28,626 bases of DNA, taken from NCBI GenBank assembly GCA_934132775.1, contig CAKPAA010000019.1:1-28626 (forward strand), written 5' to 3'. The position numbers were made by a program, and so were the translations under genes. This DNA comes from an uncultured Clostridia bacterium. Its GTDB lineage: Bacteria; Bacillota; Clostridia; TANB77; UBA1234. This document shows, piece by piece, positions 14,937 through 22,376 of the stretch. Position 1 is the stretch's first letter; every line of letters begins with the position of its first letter. The notes beneath the pieces are model-generated. The model saw only the letters and a list, made by a program, of their open reading frames with translations, made no database searches and was not told the DNA's origin.

Positions 14937-16046
14937 ATGGTAGATGTTGATGAAATACTTAGAACGGCAATATATAGAGAGGCTTCTGATGTGCACCTAA
15001 TAAGAAAATCTAAGCCAATACTAAGGATAAATAGGGAACTTATAAAATTAGAAGAGTATAATGAGCTTTCAAATGAAGATACTTACGAAATATATAATCA
15101 TTTTGTTAGAGATGAAGAAGTAAATGAAACTTTCAAAAAAGAAAAGCGACTAGATATAAACTATGAGATATTTGATATGAGACTTCGTGTTAATATATCT
15201 GTTTCAAGTGGTTTCCCAGTGTTTACAATTAGAATAATAAAGAAGGAGTTACCTGTATTTAGTAGGTTAAACATTCCTGATGTGGTTAGGCAAATCGCAC
15301 TTTCGCCTCAAGGTATGATTTTGGTAACAGGTAAATCTAACACTGGTAAAAGCACGACTTTAAATGCACTTGTTAATGAAATAAATCATACGGCTAATAA
15401 GAAAATATTGATGCTTGAAAATCCTGTTGAGTATATGCACGTGCCAGATAGGTCACTTATCGTTCAAAAGGAAATTGGAAAGGGAAGAGATTGCCCAACT
15501 TTTGGAATTGGTGCTACAAATGCTTTAAGAGAAGACTGCGACATTCTAGTCTTAGGAGAAATTAGAGATAGAGAAACAATGGATGCTGCAATGGAAATGG
15601 TTGAATCTGGCCACTTAGTTATAGGAACAATGCATACAAGATCTTGTGCAGAAACAATTGATAGAATAAACAGTTTTTATGAACCATCAGAGCAAATGTC
15701 TATTAGATATATGGTTTCGTCTGTTCTTAAAGTTGTTGTTTCTCAAAGACTTTTAAAAGGAACAAGAGATGACTTGGTTATGATTCCTGAAATTATGATT
15801 GTTGACGATATTGTATCAGCATTTTTGAGAAAGGAAAAGTTTAATAAATCTGATATTGAAGACGCAATCCAGACAAGATTATCAAAGGGAAGTTTGAGCC
15901 TTATAAATGCACTAGCTTATGCGGTGCTAAAAGATAAAATTTCATTAGATACTGCAATGTTGCAGCTTGAAGATGATGATAAGCCAAGACTTTTAAGGAC
16001 TATCAAGCAATTTGAGGGAAGAGAGTTGAATTATTTTAATTACTAA
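14937..16046 (+). CDS. Orphan PilT-like secretion/twitching ATPase
   Basis: 369 residues with the PilT/GspE-family hexameric ATPase layout: a PAS-like N-terminal domain (about 1-100; AIYREASDVHLIRKSKPILR is the typical opening) and a RecA-like C-terminal domain. Walker A is GKSNTGKST (132-140) rather than the usual GPTGSGKST. The Asp box reads LMLENPVEYMH (normally EDPIEY), Walker B LVLGEIRDRET lies from about 204, and the His box is GHLVIGTMHT (225-234). PilT powers type IV pilus retraction, but there are no pilin, pilC, pilM or prepilin peptidase genes near it. The changed P-loop suggests altered or regulatory ATP use. The start was moved from TTG 14907 to ATG 14937 because GGAGG at 14924-14928 fits only the latter. 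Confidence 0.88.
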   Translation: MVDVDEILRTAIYREASDVHLIRKSKPILRINRELIKLEEYNELSNEDTYEIYNHFVRDEEVNETFKKEKRLDINYEIFDMRLRVNISVSSGFPVFTIRIIKKELPVFSRLNIPDVVRQIALSPQGMILVTGKSNTGKSTTLNALVNEINHTANKKILMLENPVEYMHVPDRSLIVQKEIGKGRDCPTFGIGATNALREDCDILVLGEIRDRETMDAAMEMVESGHLVIGTMHTRSCAETIDRINSFYEPSEQMSIRYMVSSVLKVVVSQRLLKGTRDDLVMIPEIMIVDDIVSAFLRKEKFNKSDIEDAIQTRLSKGSLSLINALAYAVLKDKISLDTAMLQLEDDDKPRLLRTIKQFEGRELNYFNY

Positions 16047-16156
16047 TACCAAGCTTTTTAGTAATCAAGAACTAATTGTTTTACTTAAAGAAATTTAATA
16101 GTTTTTAGCAAATAGCAAATAATAAAAGCGGGTTTAAAATGTGAAGCTATCAACAA

Positions 16157-16183
16157 AAAGTAGGCACAAAAAGTGCCTACTTT
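16157..16183. terminator. Bidirectional terminator between pilT-like and the P-II operon
   Basis: The perfect 11-bp stem AAAGTAGGCAC / GTGCCTACTTT has an A-rich five-base loop and T-runs on both strands. It lies between the convergent PilT-like gene and the 45-residue membrane peptide. Confidence 0.85.
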
Positions 16184-16214
16184 GACATTACGACTTCATT
16201 TGAAATGCCTGCTT

Positions 16215-16352
16215 TTAATTATTTTTATATATCAAATATATTATTCCGCCAATTATTGCTACTGTGACTATTGCACCTTTGGTTACTACCCATAGTGCTG
16301 CAAATACGGCCACAGAGCCTATTATTATCGCTAATTTTTTATTATTATCCAT
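16215..16352 (-). CDS. Small 45-residue membrane peptide, unknown
   Basis: ATG 16352 to TAA 16215-16217. It starts MDNNKKLAIIIGSVAVFAAL and continues hydrophobic to YKNN, so it has one or two membrane segments with glycines. It lies on the same strand just after the P-II-like gene and before a strong terminator, so it probably belongs to that operon. The nearest ribosome site, AAGGAG at 16391-16396, is about 38 bases away, with a hairpin (16365-16388) and a 7-codon reading frame between. It is too short for family assignment. Confidence 0.45.
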   Translation of the reverse strand: MDNNKKLAIIIGSVAVFAALWVVTKGAIVTVAIIGGIIYLIYKNN

Positions 16353-16435
16353 AAATATATTTTTATATGATATTGATATTTATCATATTTCTCCTTGTGT
16401 AAGTATTTAGGTTTTGAGGATTTACCTATAAACCA

Positions 16436-17086
16436 CTATTTTTCATTGCCGAATAGGGTTACTGGCAATGAAAAAACTATGCTTCCCGCAGGAGTTTCGT
16501 TTCCGGCATTTTTCATCACGGCTTCCATTATTGTATCTCTTTTTTCTCGCTCTGTAACTATAAATATCATTTCTTTTTCTGCACCTATTGTTACACCGAA
16601 GAATGTTTCTGAATCATTTATACCTGTACCTCTTGCGTGTACGACCGTGCCACCTGGTGCGCCTGCTTCTCTTGCTACTTTCATAACAACGTCTGTGTAG
16701 CCACGGTTTGTAATTATTAGCACTAATTCATTTTTAAATTTATAGCTTTTTTCACTATTTTCTGTTTGCTTTGGAATGTTATTTTCTAAATGTTCCATTA
16801 TATTTTTACCTCCTACACTTGTTATTGGAATTGCAAATGAAAAGACATCATTGAATTTATTTTTAATTGCTTGACTTATTTTTTCTGCCACGAAAATATC
16901 TGTTAAGCTAAAAGTAATGCATCTTTCTTTTTCATCTACTCCTAAATAGTTTAGCATCTCATCTGTTGCCGTACCTTTACCATATCTTCCAAGTGTTATT
17001 GGAATGTTATTTGCATTTAAAAATGAAATTATTTCTTCACTATATTTTCTGTTTATAATATTTGTCATCATAACTAATTTAAGCAA
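16436..17086 (-). CDS. Tandem P-II-like nitrogen-regulator-type protein
   Basis: 216 residues holding two P-II-like ferredoxin folds. The first (about 1-100) is degenerate. The second (about 120-216) carries NELVLIITNRGYTDVVM, the loop GAPGGTVVHARGTG and the C-terminal strand. P-II proteins sense ATP/ADP and 2-oxoglutarate and control transporters and enzymes by direct contact. Here the upstream gene is a DUF1538 membrane protein, a partnership seen repeatedly in Bacillota, so this is probably its regulator. The gene overlaps that gene by 13 bases if TTG 17086 is the start. TTG was chosen because it retains the first beta strand (KLVMM) and follows GGGAG at good spacing. ATG 17071 is the alternative. 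Confidence 0.82.
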   Translation of the reverse strand: MLKLVMMTNIINRKYSEEIISFLNANNIPITLGRYGKGTATDEMLNYLGVDEKERCITFSLTDIFVAEKISQAIKNKFNDVFSFAIPITSVGGKNIMEHLENNIPKQTENSEKSYKFKNELVLIITNRGYTDVVMKVAREAGAPGGTVVHARGTGINDSETFFGVTIGAEKEMIFIVTEREKRDTIMEAVMKNAGNETPAGSIVFSLPVTLFGNEK

Positions 17087-18603
17087 TTTCCCCACTCCCA
17101 ATCTATGTCTATTATTTCTTGACTTGTAGTTGTTTGCAACTTTTTATTTTGTTTATTTAATTTAATGCTGTAAATCAAACCACTTATTTGTATTGATATA
17201 AGTGGTGTCATTGCTATTAGTGCAACGACTCCGAAAGCATCCGTTAATATGTTTCCTCCCAGTGATGTGCAAATTCCAATTGAAAATGGTATTAAAAATG
17301 TTGTGGTTACAGGTCCTGTTGCAACGCCACCAGAGTCAAAGGCTATTGAGGTAAATATTTTCGGAGTGAATAGTGATAGTATCAAAGCTATTAGGTAACC
17401 TGGAAGTAAAAAATACATTATTGATATACCAGTTAGCGCCCTAAGCATTGCTAGTCCAACTGCAAGTGCTATACTTATTGATAAGTTAAATTTCATTGCT
17501 TTTTCTGGAATTGCTCCATCTGTTATATCACTTATTTGTTTTACTAAAATTATTACTGCTGGCTCGGCAATTACAATGAAGTAGCCAATTAACATACCTA
17601 TTGGAATTGCAATCCATTTATATTCTAGTAATGCAAGTTCTGTGCCTATCATATATCCAGCAGGTAAGAAACCGGCATTAACTCCAACTAAAAATAGCAC
17701 AAGACCCACAAATGTGTAAAATGAACCTACAAATATTTTTATTAGTTCTTTCTTTGGAAGTTTTAGTTTAACGATGTTGTATATCATAAAGAAAACTAAT
17801 ATTGGTACAAGTGCGATAAATACTTCTTTTATATAGTTAGGAAACGAACTAATAAACGTGTTTGCTATTTCTTTTGATGTATTTAGTGTTTCAAAAGTGT
17901 AATTTGTGTATGTTACACCGCTAACATTGAATATTAAGCCTAGTATTAAAACTGTTATTATTGGTCCAATTGAGCAGAGTGCAACTAAACCAAAACTATC
18001 GTTTTCTGAATCTTTGCTTTCTCTTATTGATGCTGCACCAATTCCGAGTGCTATTATGAATGGCACTGTTATTGGTCCCGTTGTTACACCACCAGAGTCA
18101 AAGGCTATTGCCCAAAAGTCTTTTGGAACAAAGCTAGCAAGTACAAAAGTTATAAGATAGGATATGAACAATAGTAGAGATATATTTACTTTAAATATTA
18201 TTCTCAGGAATGCTATAACTAAAAATATTCCAACTCCAATTGATACTGCTAGAACCGTTATATTTTCTGGAATTGCTGAAATTTGACTTGCTAAAATTTT
18301 CAAGTCTGGTTCTGCCAATGTAATTATGGTCCCTAAAATGAATAGAATTATGAAAATCAAAAAAATATTTTTCTTTTTTGCAATATCAGCGCCAATTCTT
18401 TCACCAATAACAGACATAGATATTTCTGCTCCAAGAGTGAATAGACCCATTCCAACTATTAGCAAAACAGCACCTATGAAGAACAGTGAAATTTTGTCAA
18501 CAGGCAGTGGAGTTATTGTGAATGCTAATAGCAATATTATAAGTGAAACAGGGAGAATTGCTGATAAAGATTCTTTAATTTTTGCTTTAATCTTTTCGTT
18601 CAA
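17074..18603 (-). CDS. DUF1538 membrane protein (duplicated), putative transporter
   Basis: 509 residues with about a dozen hydrophobic segments and a clear internal duplication. FDSGGVTTGP (168-177) is repeated as FDSGGVATGP (422-431), AEPD (97-100) as AEPAV (346-350), and GAEISMSVIGE corresponds to GTELALLEYKW in the second half. This is the DUF1538 family, a polytopic membrane protein of unknown substrate. The twin re-entrant-like SGG-x-TGP motifs resemble substrate sites of inverted-repeat transporters (inference). The start is TTG 18603, preceded by GAGGAG eight bases away. The P-II-like gene follows directly and is probably a fused-function regulator of this transporter. Confidence 0.88.
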   Translation of the reverse strand: MNEKIKAKIKESLSAILPVSLIILLLAFTITPLPVDKISLFFIGAVLLIVGMGLFTLGAEISMSVIGERIGADIAKKKNIFLIFIILFILGTIITLAEPDLKILASQISAIPENITVLAVSIGVGIFLVIAFLRIIFKVNISLLLFISYLITFVLASFVPKDFWAIAFDSGGVTTGPITVPFIIALGIGAASIRESKDSENDSFGLVALCSIGPIITVLILGLIFNVSGVTYTNYTFETLNTSKEIANTFISSFPNYIKEVFIALVPILVFFMIYNIVKLKLPKKELIKIFVGSFYTFVGLVLFLVGVNAGFLPAGYMIGTELALLEYKWIAIPIGMLIGYFIVIAEPAVIILVKQISDITDGAIPEKAMKFNLSISIALAVGLAMLRALTGISIMYFLLPGYLIALILSLFTPKIFTSIAFDSGGVATGPVTTTFLIPFSIGICTSLGGNILTDAFGVVALIAMTPLISIQISGLIYSIKLNKQNKKLQTTTSQEIIDIDWEWGNCLN

Positions 18604-18629
18604 TGTAAACGCTCCTCGTATTTATGTAG

Positions 18630-18660
18630 TTATAGTATTTTAAGTCTACTATAAAGACTT
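18630..18660. promoter_or_regulatory. Overlapping inverted repeats upstream of the DUF1538 gene
   Basis: TTATAGT (18630-18636) pairs with ACTATAA (18648-18654). AAGTCT (18642-18647) pairs with AGACTT (18655-18660), sharing bases with the first pair. They lie 27-57 bases before the TTG start, where an operator or leader structure would be expected. A TATAAT box on the minus strand lies just upstream. Confidence 0.35.
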
Positions 18661-18687
18661 ATATTATACTTGTTTTAAGCGAATTGT

Positions 18688-18903
18688 ATGCCTTTCTCCT
18701 CAATATATTCTTTTGTAATTAGTATAACATTCATAATTGGAATAATAAAGAAAAATGTAATAAAAAGATTTCATAAATTTAAGTTGGTTGAGGAGCTGGA
18801 TTATAAAGTAAACTCAAAGACAATTGTTTTATATAATTTGAAAGCCAAAAAGCTGATGAAAAGCAATTTTCAGATTACTCCACCAACTATTAGCAAAGAG
18901 TAG
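18688..18903 (+). CDS. Doubtful 71-residue ORF with one membrane segment
   Basis: ATG 18688 to TAG 18901-18903. The product has a hydrophobic N-terminus (about 5-21, ending FIIGII) followed by a basic tail (KKNVIKRFHKFKLVEE). No Shine-Dalgarno site precedes the ATG. A TATTAT/TATACT box lies about 20 bases upstream, so a near-leaderless message is conceivable. A terminator follows within 20 bases, which fits a real transcript. No family is recognised. The chance that this is non-coding is substantial. Confidence 0.35.
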   Translation: MPFSSIYSFVISITFIIGIIKKNVIKRFHKFKLVEELDYKVNSKTIVLYNLKAKKLMKSNFQITPPTISKE

Positions 18904-18917
18904 AAATAATTAAAAAG

Positions 18918-18950
18918 AAATCCTAGTAACTATCTAAACTACTAGGATTT
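18918..18950. terminator. Bidirectional terminator after the tRNAs
   Basis: The 11-bp perfect stem AAATCCTAGTA / TACTAGGATTT has a T-rich flank on both strands (TTCTATCTTTTTT on plus, CTTTTTAATT on minus). It serves the tRNA unit (minus) and possibly the 71-residue ORF (plus). Confidence 0.8.
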
Positions 18951-18963
18951 TCTATCTTTTTTG

Positions 18964-19039
18964 TGGAGCGGGAAACGGGGCTCAAACCCGCGACCTTCGC
19001 CTTGGCAAGGCGACGCTCTATCAACTGAGCTACTCCCGC
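18964..19039 (-). tRNA. tRNA-Gly (GCC)
   Basis: 76 bases with encoded CCA. Acceptor GCGGGAG / TTCCCGC (one G-U), D stem GCTC/GAGC, anticodon stem TCGCC/GGCGA, loop TTGCCAA (anticodon GCC), variable AGGTC, T stem GCGGG/CCCGT. The D loop reads AGTTGATA and the T loop TTTGAGC. Position 19 is A and position 56 is U, replacing the near-universal G19-C56 tertiary pair with a compensating A-U. Otherwise canonical. Co-transcribed with tRNA-Cys. Confidence 0.95.
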
Positions 19040-19124
19040 ATATTTTTAAGACAAGCATTATAATACACTATTTTTATAATGTAGTCAATACTTTTTTTAC
19101 TTTTTATTTCCATTGTAAGTACAA

Positions 19125-19198
19125 TGGAGGCGCCAATCAGATTTGAACTGATGATCAGGCTTTTGCAGAGCCGTGCCTTACCACTTGGCTATGGCGCC
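19125..19198 (-). tRNA. tRNA-Cys (GCA)
   Basis: 74 bases with encoded CCA. Acceptor GGCGCCA/TGGCGCC, D arm with standard GG (AAGTGGTAA), anticodon loop CTGCAAA (anticodon GCA), T loop TTCAAATC. It is the first gene of the two-tRNA transcript; the start is seven bases from the predicted transcript start. Confidence 0.96.
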
Positions 19199-19210
19199 GT
19201 CAGCTTCTTA

Positions 19211-19239
19211 ATTATAATTTATATTAAATAATATGTCAA
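19211..19239 (-). promoter_or_regulatory. Consensus promoter of the tRNA-Cys/tRNA-Gly unit
   Basis: On the minus strand: TTGACA (19234-19239), exactly 17 bases, TATAAT (19211-19216). This is a perfect sigma-70/sigma-A promoter, as expected for stable RNA. Confidence 0.92.
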
Positions 19240-19523
19240 TGATTTTAAAAAAATTCGTAGAAATTTCAATCACCATTTATTGTTAACTGTTTTCTCGATT
19301 ATTAAATCTAGCTGTAGTTTTTGCTTAGATATATTGTGAACTATTATCTATTTTGCTGTTTCTGTGCCATTTGTGTTTATTTTATTCATAATAGTGACTT
19401 GATATTTTGGCATTTGTTATTTAGTGATTTTATAGCTATTTTTATTCTTACCCAATATGTATGAAAGCAATTTTAATGATATTACACAACTATTAAATAA
19501 ATATTACAATATGATTACAATTG
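19240..19523. other. Empty intergenic stretch
   Basis: AT-rich sequence between the tRNA promoter and the SLH gene promoter. I see no ORF with a ribosome site, no strong hairpin and no repeat in it. Confidence 0.6.
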
Positions 19524-19552
19524 TTGAAATGTTTATAATTTCTGTATAGAAT
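19524..19552 (+). promoter_or_regulatory. Promoter of the SLH protein gene
   Basis: TTGAAA (19524-19529), 17 bases, TAGAAT (19547-19552). It predicts a leader of about 60 bases before GAGGTGA and ATG 19621. Confidence 0.7.
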
Positions 19553-19620
19553 AAGGGCATAATATGTAAGATGTTAGTTACTCTTATGGGTATTATTGAT
19601 TTTGATTGAAGAGGTGACTT

Positions 19621-20289
19621 ATGAAAAAGTGCTTTAAAGGTTTACTTGGTGGCTTGTTAGTTGGTGCCGCTGTGTTTGCGACTTGCTATGCGGCGAGTGA
19701 TACAACAAAACAGTATAAGTATCCAGACTTAACTTGGAAGTCTAAGGACAGTAAAGGAAATGTTATAGTGAATGTGCACTTTGCTGCAAGAGAGATTACT
19801 CAGGCAACAGATATTAACGTTATGGAAGGCTATCCAGATGGCACTTTTAGACCTGATGACCCTGTTAAGAGATGTGAATTTATTAAAATGTTGATTGGTC
19901 TTGCTACTAACAGAACTTTTGACTTTGGTAGTGTTAATTCTACTTATAATACTTGGTATGGACCTTATGTTACAGTTGCAGAAATGCAAGAAATTATAGG
20001 CAAAAACCAGTATACTGAAAAAGAACTTGATGAGCCGATAACAAGACTTGAAATGATTCTTATGCTTGCTAAAACGCAAATTAAGATGAAAGGTATTCCG
20101 CAAAGTCAGCTAGGCAAACTAGTTTACACAGATATAGGAGATCTTACACAAGATGAAAAAGATTTAGTATTACACGCAGCACAATATGATTTATTAGAGG
20201 GAATGAAGGATGGTTCGATAACTTTGCTGGAACCTCATAAAAACCTTACAAGAGGTGAAGCTGCTGCGGCTCTTATGAGAATCTACTAA
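19621..20289 (+). CDS. Secreted S-layer homology (SLH) domain protein
   Basis: 222 residues. A signal peptide (about 1-25, MKKCFKGLLGG to CYA) is followed by three SLH-like modules: about 50-93, with the strong motif GYPDGTFRPDDPVKRCEF; about 110-155 (weaker; ITRLEMILML); and about 180-222 (GMKDGSI, then LTRGEAAAALMRIY). SLH triplets bind pyruvylated cell-wall polymers and anchor proteins to the envelope. This protein consists almost entirely of the anchor, with no effector domain, so it is either a small envelope structural protein or an adaptor. GAGGTGA precedes ATG 19621. It is a single-gene unit with its own promoter. Confidence 0.88.
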   Translation: MKKCFKGLLGGLLVGAAVFATCYAASDTTKQYKYPDLTWKSKDSKGNVIVNVHFAAREITQATDINVMEGYPDGTFRPDDPVKRCEFIKMLIGLATNRTFDFGSVNSTYNTWYGPYVTVAEMQEIIGKNQYTEKELDEPITRLEMILMLAKTQIKMKGIPQSQLGKLVYTDIGDLTQDEKDLVLHAAQYDLLEGMKDGSITLLEPHKNLTRGEAAAALMRIY

Positions 20290-20591
20290 TGTACGGAAGA
20301 AATTTTTAGGTACTCGAGAATTTTTAAGATACAAATGAGATAATTTTGATGTACGAATGAAACACTTAGATGTTGTTATAGGTACAAAAGAATGTTGTTA
20401 TAAAAAAACAAATGAATTTGTTGAAGTTTTTGTAAAAGACTTTGACAAGTTAGTTACAAATGAGGTACTAAGAAACGAAGAATTTATTCTAATAAAGAAG
20501 AGCTAAATTATTTAGAAACAAAAGCATTTGAAAAGTACGTAAGATTTTTGATGTACAAATGAATTTTGAAAATACAAAAGATTTTTATATT
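20290..20591 (+). other. 3' region with degenerate TACAAATGA-like repeats and a 49-codon ORF
   Basis: Variants of (G)TACAAATGA or TACGAATGA recur near 20292, 20310, 20330, 20352, 20382, 20407, 20454, 20553 and 20572, the first four about 20 bases apart. An open frame, ATG 20357 to TAA 20504-20506, reads MKHLDVVIGTKECCYKKTNE and on for 49 residues, but it has no ribosome site. It may be a decayed gene, a repeat-derived UTR or chance. I do not call it as coding. Confidence 0.35.
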
Positions 20592-20633
20592 AAAAGCTGT
20601 CTGTCACTAAAAGTGGTGCTAGACAGCTTTTTT
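20592..20633. terminator. Bidirectional terminator between the SLH gene and yhbY
   Basis: The 11-bp stem AAAAGCTGTCT / AGACAGCTTTT encloses an inner CAC/GTG pair, with T-runs on both sides. It lies between convergent genes. Confidence 0.88.
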
Positions 20634-20703
20634 AATGTGTTTTTTTAAATAAAAAAATTGAAATAAAACAATATTACAAATATAGGAAAATTTACTAAGT
20701 TTA

Positions 20704-20997
20704 TTAGTTTGGCAATTCTATTTGTGGATTTTCTTCTGATCTTTTGTATATTGTTAGTTTTTTTCCTATAATTTGTACAACTTCTGCACCTGTTTTTTCT
20801 GCTATTTCGTTTGCGATACTGTGCTTGTCGGCAGGAGTTGTATCTAACATTGTAATTTTTATTATTTCACGTACCTCTAATGCATTTTTTAATTGTTCTA
20901 TTTGATTGTCATTTACACCATTCTTTCCTATTTGGAATATTGGTTGTAGGTTTTGGGCTATGCTTCTTAGATACGCTCTTTGTTTTGATGTTATCAT
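20704..20997 (-). CDS. yhbY: YhbY-type RNA-binding protein (CRS1/YhbY domain)
   Basis: 97 residues, the normal size. The start is ITSKQRAYLRSIAQNLQPIF, followed by QIGKNGVNDNQIEQLKNALE, the typical CRM-domain GKNG loop, and REIIKITML; the tail is KLTIYKRSEE. YhbY associates with precursor 50S ribosomal subunits and helps assembly. ATG 20997 is preceded by GAGG at workable spacing. Its promoter lies about 185 bases upstream, so the mRNA has an unusually long leader for so small a gene. Confidence 0.93.
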   Translation of the reverse strand: MITSKQRAYLRSIAQNLQPIFQIGKNGVNDNQIEQLKNALEVREIIKITMLDTTPADKHSIANEIAEKTGAEVVQIIGKKLTIYKRSEENPQIELPN

Positions 20998-21133
20998 ATT
21001 TATTTACCTCATATTAACGTATTTACAAACTTTTGACTTTCTACGTATAAACAGTTTTTATAAGATTTTTAGTAATTTTTTTATTCTTAATATTTTAAAG
21101 CTTTGATTAAAAACATTATTTTATATACGTGTT

Positions 21134-21186
21134 GCATTGTTAAAAGTTGTATAAGAAAAACAATGCCAGTAGAACTTTCGTGTTCT
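21134..21186 (-). promoter_or_regulatory. Structured 5' leader of yhbY mRNA
   Basis: Within the predicted leader, AGAAC/GTTCT (21171-21175 and 21182-21186) forms a short stem at the 5' end. GCATTGTT/AACAATGC (21134-21141 and 21159-21166) forms a perfect 8-bp stem next to it. The rest of the leader to 20998 is A/U-rich without clear structure. No known riboswitch class is recognised. Confidence 0.45.
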
Positions 21187-21187
21187 T

Positions 21188-21216
21188 ATAATAGCAGATT
21201 TTTACTTAAAAATCAA
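21188..21216 (-). promoter_or_regulatory. Promoter of yhbY
   Basis: On the minus strand: TTGATT (21211-21216), 17 bases, TATTAT (21188-21193) with TGC before it (extended -10). Confidence 0.7.
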
Positions 21217-21253
21217 TGAATTTTGTATATAATTGCATTGCTTGAATATATTA

Positions 21254-21262
21254 TGGTATAAT
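21254..21262 (+). promoter_or_regulatory. Extended -10 promoter of the ykvI-like gene
   Basis: TGGTATAAT, a perfect extended -10, lies 54 bases before ATG 21317. No good -35 box is visible. Confidence 0.65.
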
Positions 21263-21316
21263 GTCTTTGTTACAAAATGAATTAGACGAAGATACTTACT
21301 TTTTTAGGAGGAAAGT

Positions 21317-22336
21317 ATGCGAGATATTTTGGTGTGTGTTTGTATAATCATTGGAACTGTTATTGGTGCCGGTTTTGCTTCGGGACAAGAGATTATAAGC
21401 TTTTTCAATAGATTTGGAGATAATGGACTCTGGGGTATTTTGCTTGCGTGTGCTTTCTTTGGCGTTATTTCAATAGTTATTATAAATGTTGTTAATAAGA
21501 ATAATATATCTGATTACAAAATGCTTGTCCATTGTAATAAAGCCCTGGTGATCATTATGGAGATTTTTTCTTTTGTCTGTTTTTGTATTATGGTTTCTGG
21601 AATAGCAGCTTTTTTACAAGAACTTTTTGAAATTCCATATGTTATATGTGCGTTGATTTCGTCGCTATTATGCTTAGCAATGTTACTTATGAGGTTTAGC
21701 GGAATGGAAAAAATAAATTCATCTCTGGTGCCACTTATTGTTATTGGTATAGTTTTATTAGGAACAAAAAGCTATGATGTGAATGTTTTTATTGCAAGTG
21801 ATGAGGTTGTCGCTTCAAAAGGATTTATTACTAATTGGTTTGTTTCTAGTGTTTTGTATGCTAGTTATAATTCACTCATCTTGTTACCGGTGCTTACTAA
21901 TTTTAGAAGATATAACTTGCGTAAAGCTCAAATTTTACTCATTGGTATTTTGGTTTCGGCTTTTTTGTTCTTGATGGCTTTTATATTATTTAATTTATGC
22001 AATATTTATTATCCGCAAATAATGAATTTGGAAATTCCTACATTGAAACTTGCTAAGCTAAGTGGTGGATTTATACAGATTTTTTATAGCGTTGTTATTC
22101 TTGCTTCTATACTTACAACGGCTTTTTCTACTGGTTATAGTTTTTTATGTATGAAGAATTTGAAAAATTATAATAAAAATGTTGTGATTATTTGTGTGTT
22201 TGCCTTTTTATTTTCGGGAATTGGCTTTTCTAATTTGATAAATACTTTGTTTCCGCTCTTTGGATATATTGGTGTTTTTCAGATTTTTATAGTTTTATTT
22301 TATTCTGTTAAAGAAAGAAGTAAGCTTAATAAATAG
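21317..22336 (+). CDS. YkvI-like polytopic membrane protein (LeuT-fold family)
   Basis: 339 residues with about ten transmembrane helices. The N-terminal sequence GTVIGAGFASGQEIISFF is the hallmark of the YkvI family, distant relatives of the LeuT/APC-fold amino-acid transporters; the G-AGFASGQE stretch corresponds to the unwound helix 1 that holds substrate and sodium. The substrate is unknown. AGGAGG precedes ATG 21317. The DUF5711 gene begins 40 bases after the stop, so the two are probably one operon. Confidence 0.85.
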   Translation: MRDILVCVCIIIGTVIGAGFASGQEIISFFNRFGDNGLWGILLACAFFGVISIVIINVVNKNNISDYKMLVHCNKALVIIMEIFSFVCFCIMVSGIAAFLQELFEIPYVICALISSLLCLAMLLMRFSGMEKINSSLVPLIVIGIVLLGTKSYDVNVFIASDEVVASKGFITNWFVSSVLYASYNSLILLPVLTNFRRYNLRKAQILLIGILVSAFLFLMAFILFNLCNIYYPQIMNLEIPTLKLAKLSGGFIQIFYSVVILASILTTAFSTGYSFLCMKNLKNYNKNVVIICVFAFLFSGIGFSNLINTLFPLFGYIGVFQIFIVLFYSVKERSKLNK

Positions 22337-22376
22337 TGCTTATACAAACGAAAAAATTTATTTGAAAGGGATATGT

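Noticed and set aside
18961..19146. Plus-strand ORF beginning MWSGKRGSNPRPSPWQGDALS
   Set aside because: It is the reverse complement of tRNA-Gly, a well-known annotation artefact.
21150..21190. Pseudoknot from TATAAGAA / TTCTTATA upstream of yhbY
   Set aside because: The second arm overlaps the predicted promoter and would be mostly untranscribed.
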